Assembly: GCA_021324655.1 (NCBI GenBank)
Contig: JAJPIP010000037.1
Span: forward strand, 1 to 34,825
DNA length: 34,825 bases
Origin: Pseudomonadota bacterium
GTDB taxonomy: Bacteria; Chloroflexota; UBA5177
Direction: 5' to 3'
The notes under the pieces are model-generated. The model was not told the DNA's origin, made no database searches, and worked only from the letters and a program-made list of their open reading frames with translations. Below, piece by piece: positions 24,459 through 32,288 of the stretch (position 1 is the first letter of the stretch; each line of letters opens with the position of its first letter). The position numbers were made by a program, and so were the translations under genes.

Positions 24459-26603
24459 ATGAGCGATCAGATCAGGCATCTCGTCGCCGGGACCTGCCTC
24501 TTCGTATTGCTGGTCCCGGCGGCGCGCCTCCATCAGACTCTCGCGGCGCCGTCCCCTCCGGCGCGCGGAGTTGCTCCGTTTATAAGCGCGGCCCGGCAAA
24601 GCGGAGTTCCGGTCTCCGTGCTGGTCGCCCTGGCCTGGGAGCAGAGCCGGGACACCAACTTCTCGGGACCAAGCATCGATGATGGGTACGGCCCTCTCGA
24701 TCTGTCGGCGAGGCCGGACCACGACACGCTCCGGATGGCTGCAGCGCTGCTGCACGTTCCGGCACGTCTGTTGCGGTCCAATGCGCGACTCAACATCCTG
24801 GGTGGAGCACTGCTCCTTGCCCGTGACGAGCGAACGCTTGTCGATGGCAGGTTGCCACGGGATCCAGGTGCTTGGACGGGGGCCCTCGTCACGTTCACGG
24901 GAATGCGCTCTTCTTTCGCCGCGCGTCTCCTGCTGGACGATTTGTTTACATCACTGCGGCAAGGCATTTATGTCCACAGCGGGTTGCTGGCGCGGGTCCC
25001 CAACGCTGAGCCACGGTGGCCGGAGCTCCGTCACACTCAGCTTTTGTCCGGGCCAGGGACGGAAACGGCCGGCCCTCCGGATTACCCCCAGGCACAGTGG
25101 GTGCCCGCGAATTACAACAATTTCACCGACGCCACTCGCCCGAAGAACCATCCTATCCGCTACATCGTGATCCACGACACCGAAGGGTCGTGCGCCGCGA
25201 CCGTCAATGAGTTTCAGGATCCGAGTGCACAGGCCAGCGCTCATTACCTGGTGTGCCTGGACGGGACCGTTATCCAGATGGTGCACGACCGCGACATCGC
25301 ATGGCACGCCGGCAATTGGCCCATCAACGTCGAGGCAATCGGCATCGAGCACGAGGGCTACTGGGGCAAAGCTGACTATACTCGAGCCCAATATCTCGCG
25401 TCGGCCGCCCTCGTTCACTATCTCACCGGCAAGTACCATCTCAGCCCGAATCGCAACGTAGTTTTCGGCCACGAGAACGTGCCGGCCGCCAACCACATTG
25501 ATCCGGGCCCCACCTGGAACTGGCCCTTCTACATGGATGAGGTGACGGGCTCGACGCAAGCAAAGACGGGCGTAACAGGAATCGCCGCCATCACCATGGA
25601 GACAGTTCTGCGCACGTGCCCTCATCTGACGTGCTCGGCCGTCGGCTCGGCCAACTGGGGGGAGGAGTTTGCCGTCGTGGGAGAGAGCCCCGGCTGGGAA
25701 GAGGTGGACTACAGCGGGAGCCCCGCCTGGGTGCCGGCGGGCCGCACCGCGGCCGGGTCAGGCATGATCGTCACGCTGGCCGTCAACGCGACACTGCGCG
25801 CAGGTCCGAAGGCGACCGATGCCGTGATGGTCTCTGTTCCGGCAGGGCAACGCTACGTCTCGCAGACCCTGGATCATGGGTATTATTATGTCTACTTTAA
25901 TCATCGGTACGGGTTTGTGGCTGTATCTGCCGCCAGGGTCGTGCACTGCCCTGCACCGCACCCTGCACACCCCGGACCTGCGCCCTGCGTGACCGTTCCA
26001 AACCAGAGAGCGTCCGTCGTGCCAAGCGGCGCACCGCCCGGGACGACCATCACGGTTGGTGGGGCGCATCTGGCCCCCTCCTCGCCGGTCACGATCTCGT
26101 TAGGAGGCACACCGGTTGGAACGGCCGAGACCAACCGCGGCGGTGACGTTGCCGGTTCTTTCCTGCTACCACCCGCGACGCCCTCGGGTGTCGCGGTCAT
26201 CACGCTCTCCGACAGCGCCGGGCACACCATCACCGGCCATCTGGCGGTGGAGGCACCGGTGGTCGCGCACCCGGTTGTTACCCTGCCGTCTACTCCGACC
26301 GCGCCCGGCACAACCCTCTCCGTCTCCGGGACCGGCTTCCTACCCCTGAGTGCGGCCGTCGTCTCCGTTACCATATCTCTACCCGGCAATCAATCAACGA
26401 CGGTGACGTCGTTGACGCCCACGCAGCCGGATGGGTCGCTCCAGCCGGCGCCACTCGCCCTGCCCTCCGGAACTCTACCCGGCCAATATCAGGTCACGGT
26501 CTCCGATGGCCTCGTGTCCGCTGGGACCCCGCTCACGGTCGGCCTCGAGCCGACGCCCGCTCCCGAGCCCACCAACTCTGCCAGCCCCACTCCGGTAGGG
26601 TAA
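24459..26603 (+). CDS. secreted multidomain N-acetylmuramoyl-L-alanine amidase
   Basis: About 714 residues. A signal-peptide-like N-terminus (to about residue 30) is followed by a helical region at 38-175 with ALAWEQSRDTNFSGPSIDDGYGPLDLS, resembling the lysozyme/transglycosylase-like front part of actinobacterial amidases. The Amidase_2/PGRP domain at about 228-360 has zinc ligands His239 (VIHDTEG), His338 (FGHENVP) and Asp348 (NHIDPGPTWNW), so it should cleave the MurNAc-L-Ala bond. Two SH3b-like modules (378-428, 435-495) and two IPT/Ig-like repeats (about 515-598, 604-695) follow, then a Pro/Thr-rich tail. The frame is open upstream to 24264, but ATG 24459 gives the best secretion signal and matches the extended -10. 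Confidence 0.87.
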   Translation: MSDQIRHLVAGTCLFVLLVPAARLHQTLAAPSPPARGVAPFISAARQSGVPVSVLVALAWEQSRDTNFSGPSIDDGYGPLDLSARPDHDTLRMAAALLHVPARLLRSNARLNILGGALLLARDERTLVDGRLPRDPGAWTGALVTFTGMRSSFAARLLLDDLFTSLRQGIYVHSGLLARVPNAEPRWPELRHTQLLSGPGTETAGPPDYPQAQWVPANYNNFTDATRPKNHPIRYIVIHDTEGSCAATVNEFQDPSAQASAHYLVCLDGTVIQMVHDRDIAWHAGNWPINVEAIGIEHEGYWGKADYTRAQYLASAALVHYLTGKYHLSPNRNVVFGHENVPAANHIDPGPTWNWPFYMDEVTGSTQAKTGVTGIAAITMETVLRTCPHLTCSAVGSANWGEEFAVVGESPGWEEVDYSGSPAWVPAGRTAAGSGMIVTLAVNATLRAGPKATDAVMVSVPAGQRYVSQTLDHGYYYVYFNHRYGFVAVSAARVVHCPAPHPAHPGPAPCVTVPNQRASVVPSGAPPGTTITVGGAHLAPSSPVTISLGGTPVGTAETNRGGDVAGSFLLPPATPSGVAVITLSDSAGHTITGHLAVEAPVVAHPVVTLPSTPTAPGTTLSVSGTGFLPLSAAVVSVTISLPGNQSTTVTSLTPTQPDGSLQPAPLALPSGTLPGQYQVTVSDGLVSAGTPLTVGLEPTPAPEPTNSASPTPVG

Positions 26604-26936
26604 GGGAGACACTGGGCATGTCCCGCATCCACTGGTTCTGCCCCGCCACCCGACTTCGTCAGCCAAAGGCAATCCTGACACGAAACAACATATTCATAGA
26701 CCATTACGTCCTCGGTAGCGAGTTTGTGGATACTTTGGGGACAATTTGTAAGAAGTCGTTGACGAATTGGGGTTTTTAACTATACGATGTGTCTGTAAGT
26801 TGACCTGACGTCATTGGTAGCACGGAGATATGGTCATGCTGTGGGTGACTGATTCATGCGGCGGGTGATCAAGGGGGACGGCATAGAGACCGCTGTCGCA
26901 TTGGGGCGTCTCGGCTAGCTGATACGGGGGGATACG
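26604..26936 (+). other. 333-base AT-richer intergenic region and leader of the glycan operon
   Basis: No gene is seen here. Base composition drops in GC from about 26680 to 26830. It holds the promoter at 26759-26786 and then a leader of about 144 bases to the GT2 start at 26937. Possible short pairings in the leader (GACGGC with GCTGTC, or GAGAC with GTCTC, between about 26878 and 26912) are mutually exclusive. They do not match any riboswitch class I recognise. No terminator is evident for the upstream amidase gene. Confidence 0.5.
26759..26786 (+). promoter_or_regulatory. promoter of the glycan biosynthesis operon
   Basis: TTGACG (26759-26764), a 16-base spacer and TATACG (26781-26786) lie in the AT-richest stretch of the region. 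The predicted start near 26793 leaves a leader of about 144 bases before the first GT2 gene. Confidence 0.55.
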
Positions 26937-27860
26937 ATGGTAATCATGGAGGGACGCCGCGCTAGTTCGGTCGTTGCAGCACGACAGAGGTTCCGTGACA
27001 GGGCCCCACGGGTCAGCGTGATCGTACCAGCGCTCAACGAAGAGCGGAACATTCCATATGTGCTGACGCGCCTGCCGTTCGATCTCCATGAGGTCATTTT
27101 GGTCGATGGGCACTCCACGGACGCGACGGTCAAGGTGGCTCAGGCAATTCGGCCGGATATCCGCGTCGTGCAACAAACGCGGCGCGGTAAGGGGAACGCT
27201 CTCGCCTCCGGCTTCGCGGCCTCGACAGGGGACATCATAGCCATGGTGGATGCCGACGGCTCGACCGATCCCGCGGAACTGCCCCGTTTTGTGGCCGCCC
27301 TACTCACCGGCGCCGACCTTGCCAAAGGAAGTCGCTTCGCTCCGGGCGGCGGTAGTGCGGATATTACACGCATTAGAGCACTCGGCAATCGCGGCCTCTG
27401 CACGCTCGTCAATGCCCTGTTTCGGGCGCGTTACAGCGACCTCTGCTATGGGTACGTGGCATTCTGGCGTGACTGCCTCCCCCACCTCAACGTCGACTGC
27501 GACGGGTTCGAGGTGGAAACACTCATATGTATTCGGGCGGCCAAGGCAGGCCTGACCATCCATGAGGTCCCAAGCCACGAGGGACAGCGTGTCCACGGCC
27601 TCAGCAATCTGAACGCCCCTCGGGACGGGATGCGCGTCCTCAGGACTATACTCTTTGAGGCTCTGGCGCGGCACCGGCTCGAAGCCGGCAGTGATCGCTT
27701 GCCCGGGTACGGATGGGATGGAGTCGAGCGCCGGCTCAGCGACCGCCGTGGATCAGCGTTGCGTCCTCATCCGCACCGCCGTGCGTCTGATCGTTCAGTG
27801 ATGCCGTCACTTGCTGCATTCGCCGACATCGCCGACTCTGAGAGAGTGACTGAAATCTAG
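26937..27860 (+). CDS. GT2-family glycosyltransferase (dolichol-phosphate-sugar synthase-like)
   Basis: A 307-residue GT-A fold enzyme. VSVIVPALNEERNI (26-39), VDGHSTD (56-62), GKGNALASGF and the DxD-type metal site VDADGS (104-109) are those of the DPM1/UDP-glucose:polyprenyl-phosphate branch of GT2. Such enzymes make polyprenyl-phosphate sugars used by GT-C transferases. No C-terminal membrane helices are present; the end is an Arg-rich linker (GVERRLSDRRG). ATG 26937 follows GGGGGGAT. As first gene of the operon it could supply the lipid-linked donor for the GT-C enzymes elsewhere in the window, an inference. Confidence 0.87.
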   Translation: MVIMEGRRASSVVAARQRFRDRAPRVSVIVPALNEERNIPYVLTRLPFDLHEVILVDGHSTDATVKVAQAIRPDIRVVQQTRRGKGNALASGFAASTGDIIAMVDADGSTDPAELPRFVAALLTGADLAKGSRFAPGGGSADITRIRALGNRGLCTLVNALFRARYSDLCYGYVAFWRDCLPHLNVDCDGFEVETLICIRAAKAGLTIHEVPSHEGQRVHGLSNLNAPRDGMRVLRTILFEALARHRLEAGSDRLPGYGWDGVERRLSDRRGSALRPHPHRRASDRSVMPSLAAFADIADSERVTEI

Positions 27861-27868
27861 GCTTGAGG

Positions 27869-28813
27869 ATGCTCCGGGTCTCTGTCGTCATCTGCGCGCA
27901 CACGGCGCGACGATGGGATGATCTCCTTCGCGCCGTGCACTCGGTGCAGAATCAGACGGCATCGCCGTCTGAGGTTGTGATCGTCGTCGATCACAACGAC
28001 CTGCTGCTCCGCCGGATACGTGATGAGATCAGCGGAGTGGTTGTGATTCCGAACACGGGCACACCCGGGCTGGGCGGGGCACGAAACAGCGGGATCGCCG
28101 CGGCTACCGGCGACATTGTGGCATTTCTCGACGACGATGCTCGGGCGTCGGCCGGGTGGCTCGAAGCCATGCTGCACGCCTACGAGAACTCGGATGTATC
28201 CGGCGTCGGCGGTAGCATCGAACCGGTCTTCGACGGATCTCGACCCCCCTGGTTCCCGTCCGAGTTCGATTGGGTCATTGGCTGTACTTACCGCGGATTG
28301 CCCACGGGGCCAACCCCCGTTCGCAATCTCTTCGGTGCCAATATGTCGTTTCGCCGCTCTGTCTTCGACGCTGTTGGTCAGTTCCGACTCGGCTACGGTT
28401 GCGATGAAACGGAGTTGTGCATAAGGCTGCGGCAGCGTATGCCCGGCTGGATCTTGCTGTTCGAGCCGGCCATGCGCGTTGGTCACCGTGTCCCGTCCAA
28501 TCGTGTGACCTGGCGTTACTTTCTGCGTCGCTGTTTCTTCGAAGGCGGATCGAAAGCCGTGGTGTCCCATCTGCGCGGAGCAAGCGACGGTTTGCAGAAT
28601 GAACGCGACTACACGAGGCGCGTCCTGCCGGCAGGAGTGAAACGAAACATGGGCGAAGCCCTGCGCGGCGATATCGGCGGTCTCGGGCGAGCACTCGCCA
28701 TCGTCGCCGGACTCGCTGCCACCACGGCCGGCTACGCAGCCGGCTTAGCGGCTCTTGACCGTGCCGCCGCGCGGCGCGGATGGACAGGTCAGTTGTCAGG
28801 CCAGGAGGCGTAA
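27869..28813 (+). CDS. GT2-family glycosyltransferase with C-terminal membrane segment
   Basis: About 314 residues. The N-terminal VSVVICAHTARR begins the GT-A fold. GGARNSG (69-75) and FLDDDA (87-92) give the nucleotide-sugar/metal site, GANMSFRR follows the acceptor loop, and CDETELCIR is the usual ED/catalytic-base region. A hydrophobic stretch near residues 272-290 could anchor it to the membrane. This arrangement resembles archaeal-type glucuronosyl/dolichyl-phosphate GT2 enzymes, but the sugar is unknown. TTG 27863 and ATG 27869 are both in frame; ATG is used. It follows the first GT2 gene by 8 bases. Confidence 0.85.
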   Translation: MLRVSVVICAHTARRWDDLLRAVHSVQNQTASPSEVVIVVDHNDLLLRRIRDEISGVVVIPNTGTPGLGGARNSGIAAATGDIVAFLDDDARASAGWLEAMLHAYENSDVSGVGGSIEPVFDGSRPPWFPSEFDWVIGCTYRGLPTGPTPVRNLFGANMSFRRSVFDAVGQFRLGYGCDETELCIRLRQRMPGWILLFEPAMRVGHRVPSNRVTWRYFLRRCFFEGGSKAVVSHLRGASDGLQNERDYTRRVLPAGVKRNMGEALRGDIGGLGRALAIVAGLAATTAGYAAGLAALDRAAARRGWTGQLSGQEA

Positions 28814-28817
28814 CGTT

Positions 28818-28872
28818 CGCCACTCCTGCGAGTACGTCGCCGTCGGTCCGTGGGGGCGGCAACGGAGTGGCG
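28818..28872 (+). repeat. inverted repeat between the second GT2 gene and galE
   Basis: CGCCACTCC (28818-28826) and GGAGTGGCG (28864-28872) are perfect 9-base complements enclosing 37 bases. Inside, GTCGCC and GGCGGC can pair with one wobble, giving a two-part hairpin. No T-run follows, so it is not a simple intrinsic terminator; it could be an mRNA-stabilising or processing structure inside the operon. A TATAAA at 28955-28960, without a good -35, lies between it and galE. Confidence 0.45.
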
Positions 28873-28981
28873 CGACACGATATGCTTGTCGGAGCCGAGT
28901 CCTGGCCGTCCCTGGCGCGGACCGCTTACGACCGCCGGGCGCCGCGGTCTTGACTATAAACACGGCAGTGAAAGGTTTGTT

Positions 28982-29962
28982 GTGCGCATACTAGTGACCG
29001 GAGCCGCCGGATACATCGGGAGCATTGTCACCGAACAGTTGGTGACGGGCGGCCACGACGTGATCGCCCTCGACGATCTGCGGCACGGCCATCGGCGCGC
29101 CGTGCACCCGGAAGCGAGTTTTGTCGAGGCAAGCATCGTCGATGGAGCGGCGATGCGGCGACTCATGTCGGATACGAAACCGGATGCAGTGGTACACCTC
29201 GCAGCGGAAGCGCTGATCGACGAGTCAATCCGTAACCCGGGACGCTTCTATGAGGTCAACGTGGTGGGCGGCCTCAGTCTGCTCGAGGCGATGGCGGCAT
29301 CCAGCGTCAACAAGCTTGTCTTTTCTTCGACAGCTGCCGTGTATGGCGAACCGGAAGCGGTTCCCATCACCGAAGACATGCCTCACGCTCCCGTCAATTC
29401 CTATGGTGAATCTAAGCTTGCCTTCGAGCGTATGCTGCCGTGGTACCAGCGTGCCTACGACCTGCAACACGTGACTCTCCGCTACTTCAACGCCGCCGGC
29501 GCGACTCGGGACTACGGCGAGAACCATCGGCCGGAGACACATTTGATTCCGGCGCTCTTTGAAGTTGCATTAGGGCAGCGTGAGGCCCTCCAGTTGTTCG
29601 GGACCGATTACGACACTCCGGACGGAACGTGCATTCGGGACTACATTCATGTATCCGACATCGCCCAGGCCCACGTGCTCGCGCTGACGGCACTCGATGA
29701 CGTGCGCGCGGCCGCTTATAACATGGGCAACGGGACGGGCTATTCGAACGCCCAGGTGATAGAGTGCGTCCGGCAGGTTACGGGGGAAGAGATTCCGGTC
29801 AAGGAAGCTCCGCGCCGCCCTGGCGACCCGGCTCGGCTCGTGGCAAGTAGCGAGAAGATCCGGCGAGAACTGGGCTGGGAACCAGCCTTCGGGGACATGG
29901 AGACCATCGTCCGCTCCGCCTGGGAGTGGCGCCGCCGCCACCCGCATGGGTACACGGCATGA
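28982..29962 (+). CDS. galE: UDP-glucose 4-epimerase-like NAD-dependent epimerase
   Basis: A 326-residue extended SDR, the normal GalE length. NAD-binding TGAAGYIG is at residues 6-13. The catalytic Ser is in FSSTAAVYGEP (114-124) and YxxxK is Tyr141/Lys145 in NSYGESK. RYFNAAGA, GTDYDTPDGTCIRDYIHV and YNMGNGTGYSN are the GalE wording. It interconverts UDP-Glc/UDP-Gal or the N-acetyl forms, supplying a donor for the adjacent glycosyltransferases. GTG 28982 is chosen because AAAGG stands 6 bases upstream and the Rossmann strand begins right there; a start at 28850 would add 44 unrelated residues. Its TGA overlaps the next start. Confidence 0.93.
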   Translation: MRILVTGAAGYIGSIVTEQLVTGGHDVIALDDLRHGHRRAVHPEASFVEASIVDGAAMRRLMSDTKPDAVVHLAAEALIDESIRNPGRFYEVNVVGGLSLLEAMAASSVNKLVFSSTAAVYGEPEAVPITEDMPHAPVNSYGESKLAFERMLPWYQRAYDLQHVTLRYFNAAGATRDYGENHRPETHLIPALFEVALGQREALQLFGTDYDTPDGTCIRDYIHVSDIAQAHVLALTALDDVRAAAYNMGNGTGYSNAQVIECVRQVTGEEIPVKEAPRRPGDPARLVASSEKIRRELGWEPAFGDMETIVRSAWEWRRRHPHGYTA

Positions 29963-30960
29963 TCATTTCCCGGACGCCCCTCCGGGTCAGCTTTGCCGGT
30001 GGAGGAAGCGACTTGCGGGCTTATTACGCGCATGAGCCCGGTGCCGTCGTCGCCACCGCGATCGACAAGTACATCTACATCACCGTCAACAACAAGTTCG
30101 ATCGTGAGATTCGGGCCAGCTACTCCATAACGGAGATGGTGCCGAGTGTCGCTGACTTGCGCCACGAGTTGATCCGGGAGTCACTGCGGGTGCTGGGAAT
30201 CGACGGCGGTATCGAGATCACATCGATCTCCGACATCCCCTCCCAGGGAACAGGACTGGGCTCATCCAGCTCATACACCGTCGGCCTGCTCAACGCGCTG
30301 CACGCGCACGCGCATAACTACGCGGGGGCGGAGCGGCTGGCTCGTGAGGCGTGTCACATCGAAATCGATCGTTGCGCGAAGCCCATCGGGAAGCAGGATC
30401 AGTACATTGCGGCGTTTGGCGGCTTGCAATTCATGCAATTCAACCCTGACGAGAGTGTCTTTGTCGATCCGATCATCTGCCGGCCCGAAACACGGGCCCA
30501 ACTCCAGAGCCGGCTGCTCATGCTCTACACCGGTATGACACGGTCGGCAGATGGCGTGCTGCTGGAGCAGAGCCGCAATCTGACCTCCGACGCGACCCGG
30601 CGGGATACGCAGCGAGCCATGACGCAACTCGCTGGGGACCTGCGGGATGCTCTATGCCGGGACGACCTCAGTGTCGTCGGCGAGATCTTGCACGAGGGCT
30701 GGATGCTCAAAAAACGACTGGCGTCCGGAATCAGCACCGACACGATCGACACCTGGTACGAGCGAGCGCGCGCACGTGGTGCGGAGGGGGGAAAAATCCT
30801 GGGTGCCGGCGGTGGAGGCTTCTTGCTCGTCTACGCGCCGGTTGAGCGACACCCCGCCATCATGGCCGCCTTGCCCGAGCTGCGTCCGATCCCCATTCGC
30901 TTCGAGCCCCAGGGGAGCAAGATCATTTACGTCGAAGAAGGGGGAGTGGCCCACGTATGA
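29959..30960 (+). CDS. GHMP-family sugar kinase, HddA-like
   Basis: A 333-residue GHMP kinase. MIISRTPLRVSFAGGGSDL (1-19) is the diagnostic start of the D-glycero-D-manno-heptose-7-phosphate kinase/fucose-kinase-like branch. The ATP loop PSQGTGLGSSSS is at 94-105, GKQDQYIAAFGG is the substrate region, and GGKILGAGGGGFLLVY is motif 3. HddA phosphorylates a sugar 7-phosphate at C1 before nucleotide activation. The partner genes (GmhA, HddC, GmhB) are not in the window, so another sugar is possible. The ATG overlaps the galE TGA (ATGA), and its own stop overlaps the flippase start likewise. Confidence 0.87.
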   Translation: MIISRTPLRVSFAGGGSDLRAYYAHEPGAVVATAIDKYIYITVNNKFDREIRASYSITEMVPSVADLRHELIRESLRVLGIDGGIEITSISDIPSQGTGLGSSSSYTVGLLNALHAHAHNYAGAERLAREACHIEIDRCAKPIGKQDQYIAAFGGLQFMQFNPDESVFVDPIICRPETRAQLQSRLLMLYTGMTRSADGVLLEQSRNLTSDATRRDTQRAMTQLAGDLRDALCRDDLSVVGEILHEGWMLKKRLASGISTDTIDTWYERARARGAEGGKILGAGGGGFLLVYAPVERHPAIMAALPELRPIPIRFEPQGSKIIYVEEGGVAHV

Positions 30961-32288
30961 ACCGGGTCGGAGCGCTACCCGTTTCGCCCGTCTTGCGAGC
31001 GACCACCGCGCTCTTGCGGCGTGCCCATTCGATGTCGCTGCTCCGCAACAGCGTCTACATCATGGCAACGACGGCGACAACCTCTTTCCTGGGCTTTTTT
31101 TATTGGATGGCGGCGGCGCGCGGATATCCGGCCCATGATGTCGGCCTGACCTCAGCTCTGATCACGGCGATGTCCCTCGCGTCGAGCATCGCCAATGTTG
31201 GGATTCCGACCGCTATCATCCAGGTCTTGCCGCGCCGAGAATCCCGTCATGCCTGGTCCCGCACCGTCAACGGCGCCCTTCTGACCGGGACGCTCAGCGC
31301 CCTTCTCGTCGGGCTGGCGGTGGCCGTCGGCCTTCCCGTCCTGGCCCACCAATTCGCAGTCTTGCAACGGAGCCAGATCTACTTCTGGTCGTTTGTCGTC
31401 TCGGTTCCCCTGATGAGCCTCGGGACGATTATTGACAATCTCTTTATCGCCGAGCGATCGGCCGGCAAGATGCTGGTCCGGAACACGTTCTTCGGGGTTC
31501 TGAAGCTCGGCCTGGTCATCGCCTTCGTCGTGTTGGGCGCTCCCTTCTTCGGCATCTTCCTCTCGTGGGTACTCGGACTTGCCGCCGGCGCTCTCCTCGC
31601 CTTCGCCGTCCTCATCCCGCAACTACATCGCGGTTACACCCTCTCAATAGAGGGCCTTGGTGAGATGAGGTCTATCGTGGGGCCGCTCGCCGGAAACTAT
31701 GTGATCAATCTCGGGTACATGATTCCTTTCTATCTGTTACCGGTGGCGGTCACCGTTCGGGTGTCTCCTACCGCAAATGCCTACTTCTACACGACGTACA
31801 TGCTGGCAGGGGCGGCGTTTCTCATCTCACCTTCGGTCTCGTCATCACTCCTGGCCGAAGGTTCCTATGCCGAGCAATCGCTCATGAGCCAGGTGCGCAC
31901 AAGTTTCCTCGTCATCGGCGCACTACTCATACCGGTCGGTCTTGTCTTGCTTCTGGCGGGCCGCCAGGTGTTGTCCTTCTTCGGCCCCTTGTACTCCAGT
32001 CACGGTTTTCCTCTGCTCGTGATCCTGGTGATTTCGACAATACCCGAGGCCGTTACGAACGTGTATATGAGCGTCTTGCGGGTTCGTCATCTTTTGCGCT
32101 ACGGGGCAGTCTATAACACCGTTCTGGCGACTCTGATCCTCGTGTTTGCATGGATTCTGCTACCCCACTTCGGCATCGTGGGAGTCGGCATGGGGTGGCT
32201 CATCGCACAGCTGCTGGGGACGGTGGTAGCGGCCATCCATGTCCTGTGGGATCTCAGCCGCCGAGCCAAGTTAAGGCCGGCGGCGTGA
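30957..32288 (+). CDS. Wzx/MATE-like polysaccharide flippase
   Basis: A 443-residue polytopic membrane protein with about 12-14 helices of the MOP superfamily. The early segment SLLRNSVYIMATTATTSFLGFFYWMAAAR-like, then DVGLTSALITAMSLASSIANVGIPTAIIQVLPR, is typical of polysaccharide/oligosaccharide flippases. It would move a lipid-linked glycan across the cytoplasmic membrane. It is coupled on both sides (ATGA at its start, GTGA at its end), placing it in the middle of the glycan operon. The substrate cannot be inferred. Confidence 0.88.
   Translation: MNRVGALPVSPVLRATTALLRRAHSMSLLRNSVYIMATTATTSFLGFFYWMAAARGYPAHDVGLTSALITAMSLASSIANVGIPTAIIQVLPRRESRHAWSRTVNGALLTGTLSALLVGLAVAVGLPVLAHQFAVLQRSQIYFWSFVVSVPLMSLGTIIDNLFIAERSAGKMLVRNTFFGVLKLGLVIAFVVLGAPFFGIFLSWVLGLAAGALLAFAVLIPQLHRGYTLSIEGLGEMRSIVGPLAGNYVINLGYMIPFYLLPVAVTVRVSPTANAYFYTTYMLAGAAFLISPSVSSSLLAEGSYAEQSLMSQVRTSFLVIGALLIPVGLVLLLAGRQVLSFFGPLYSSHGFPLLVILVISTIPEAVTNVYMSVLRVRHLLRYGAVYNTVLATLILVFAWILLPHFGIVGVGMGWLIAQLLGTVVAAIHVLWDLSRRAKLRPAA

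Noticed and set aside
26878-26936. A riboswitch in the glycan operon leader
   Set aside because: The pairings are short and mutually exclusive and no known aptamer core (for example cyclic-di-GMP, SAM or cobalamin) is recognisable; kept only as a finding about an unexplained leader.
32150-32284. An upstream extension of the terminal GT4 gene
   Set aside because: It lies wholly over the flippase coding sequence; GTG 32285 overlaps the flippase stop in the standard GTGA manner.
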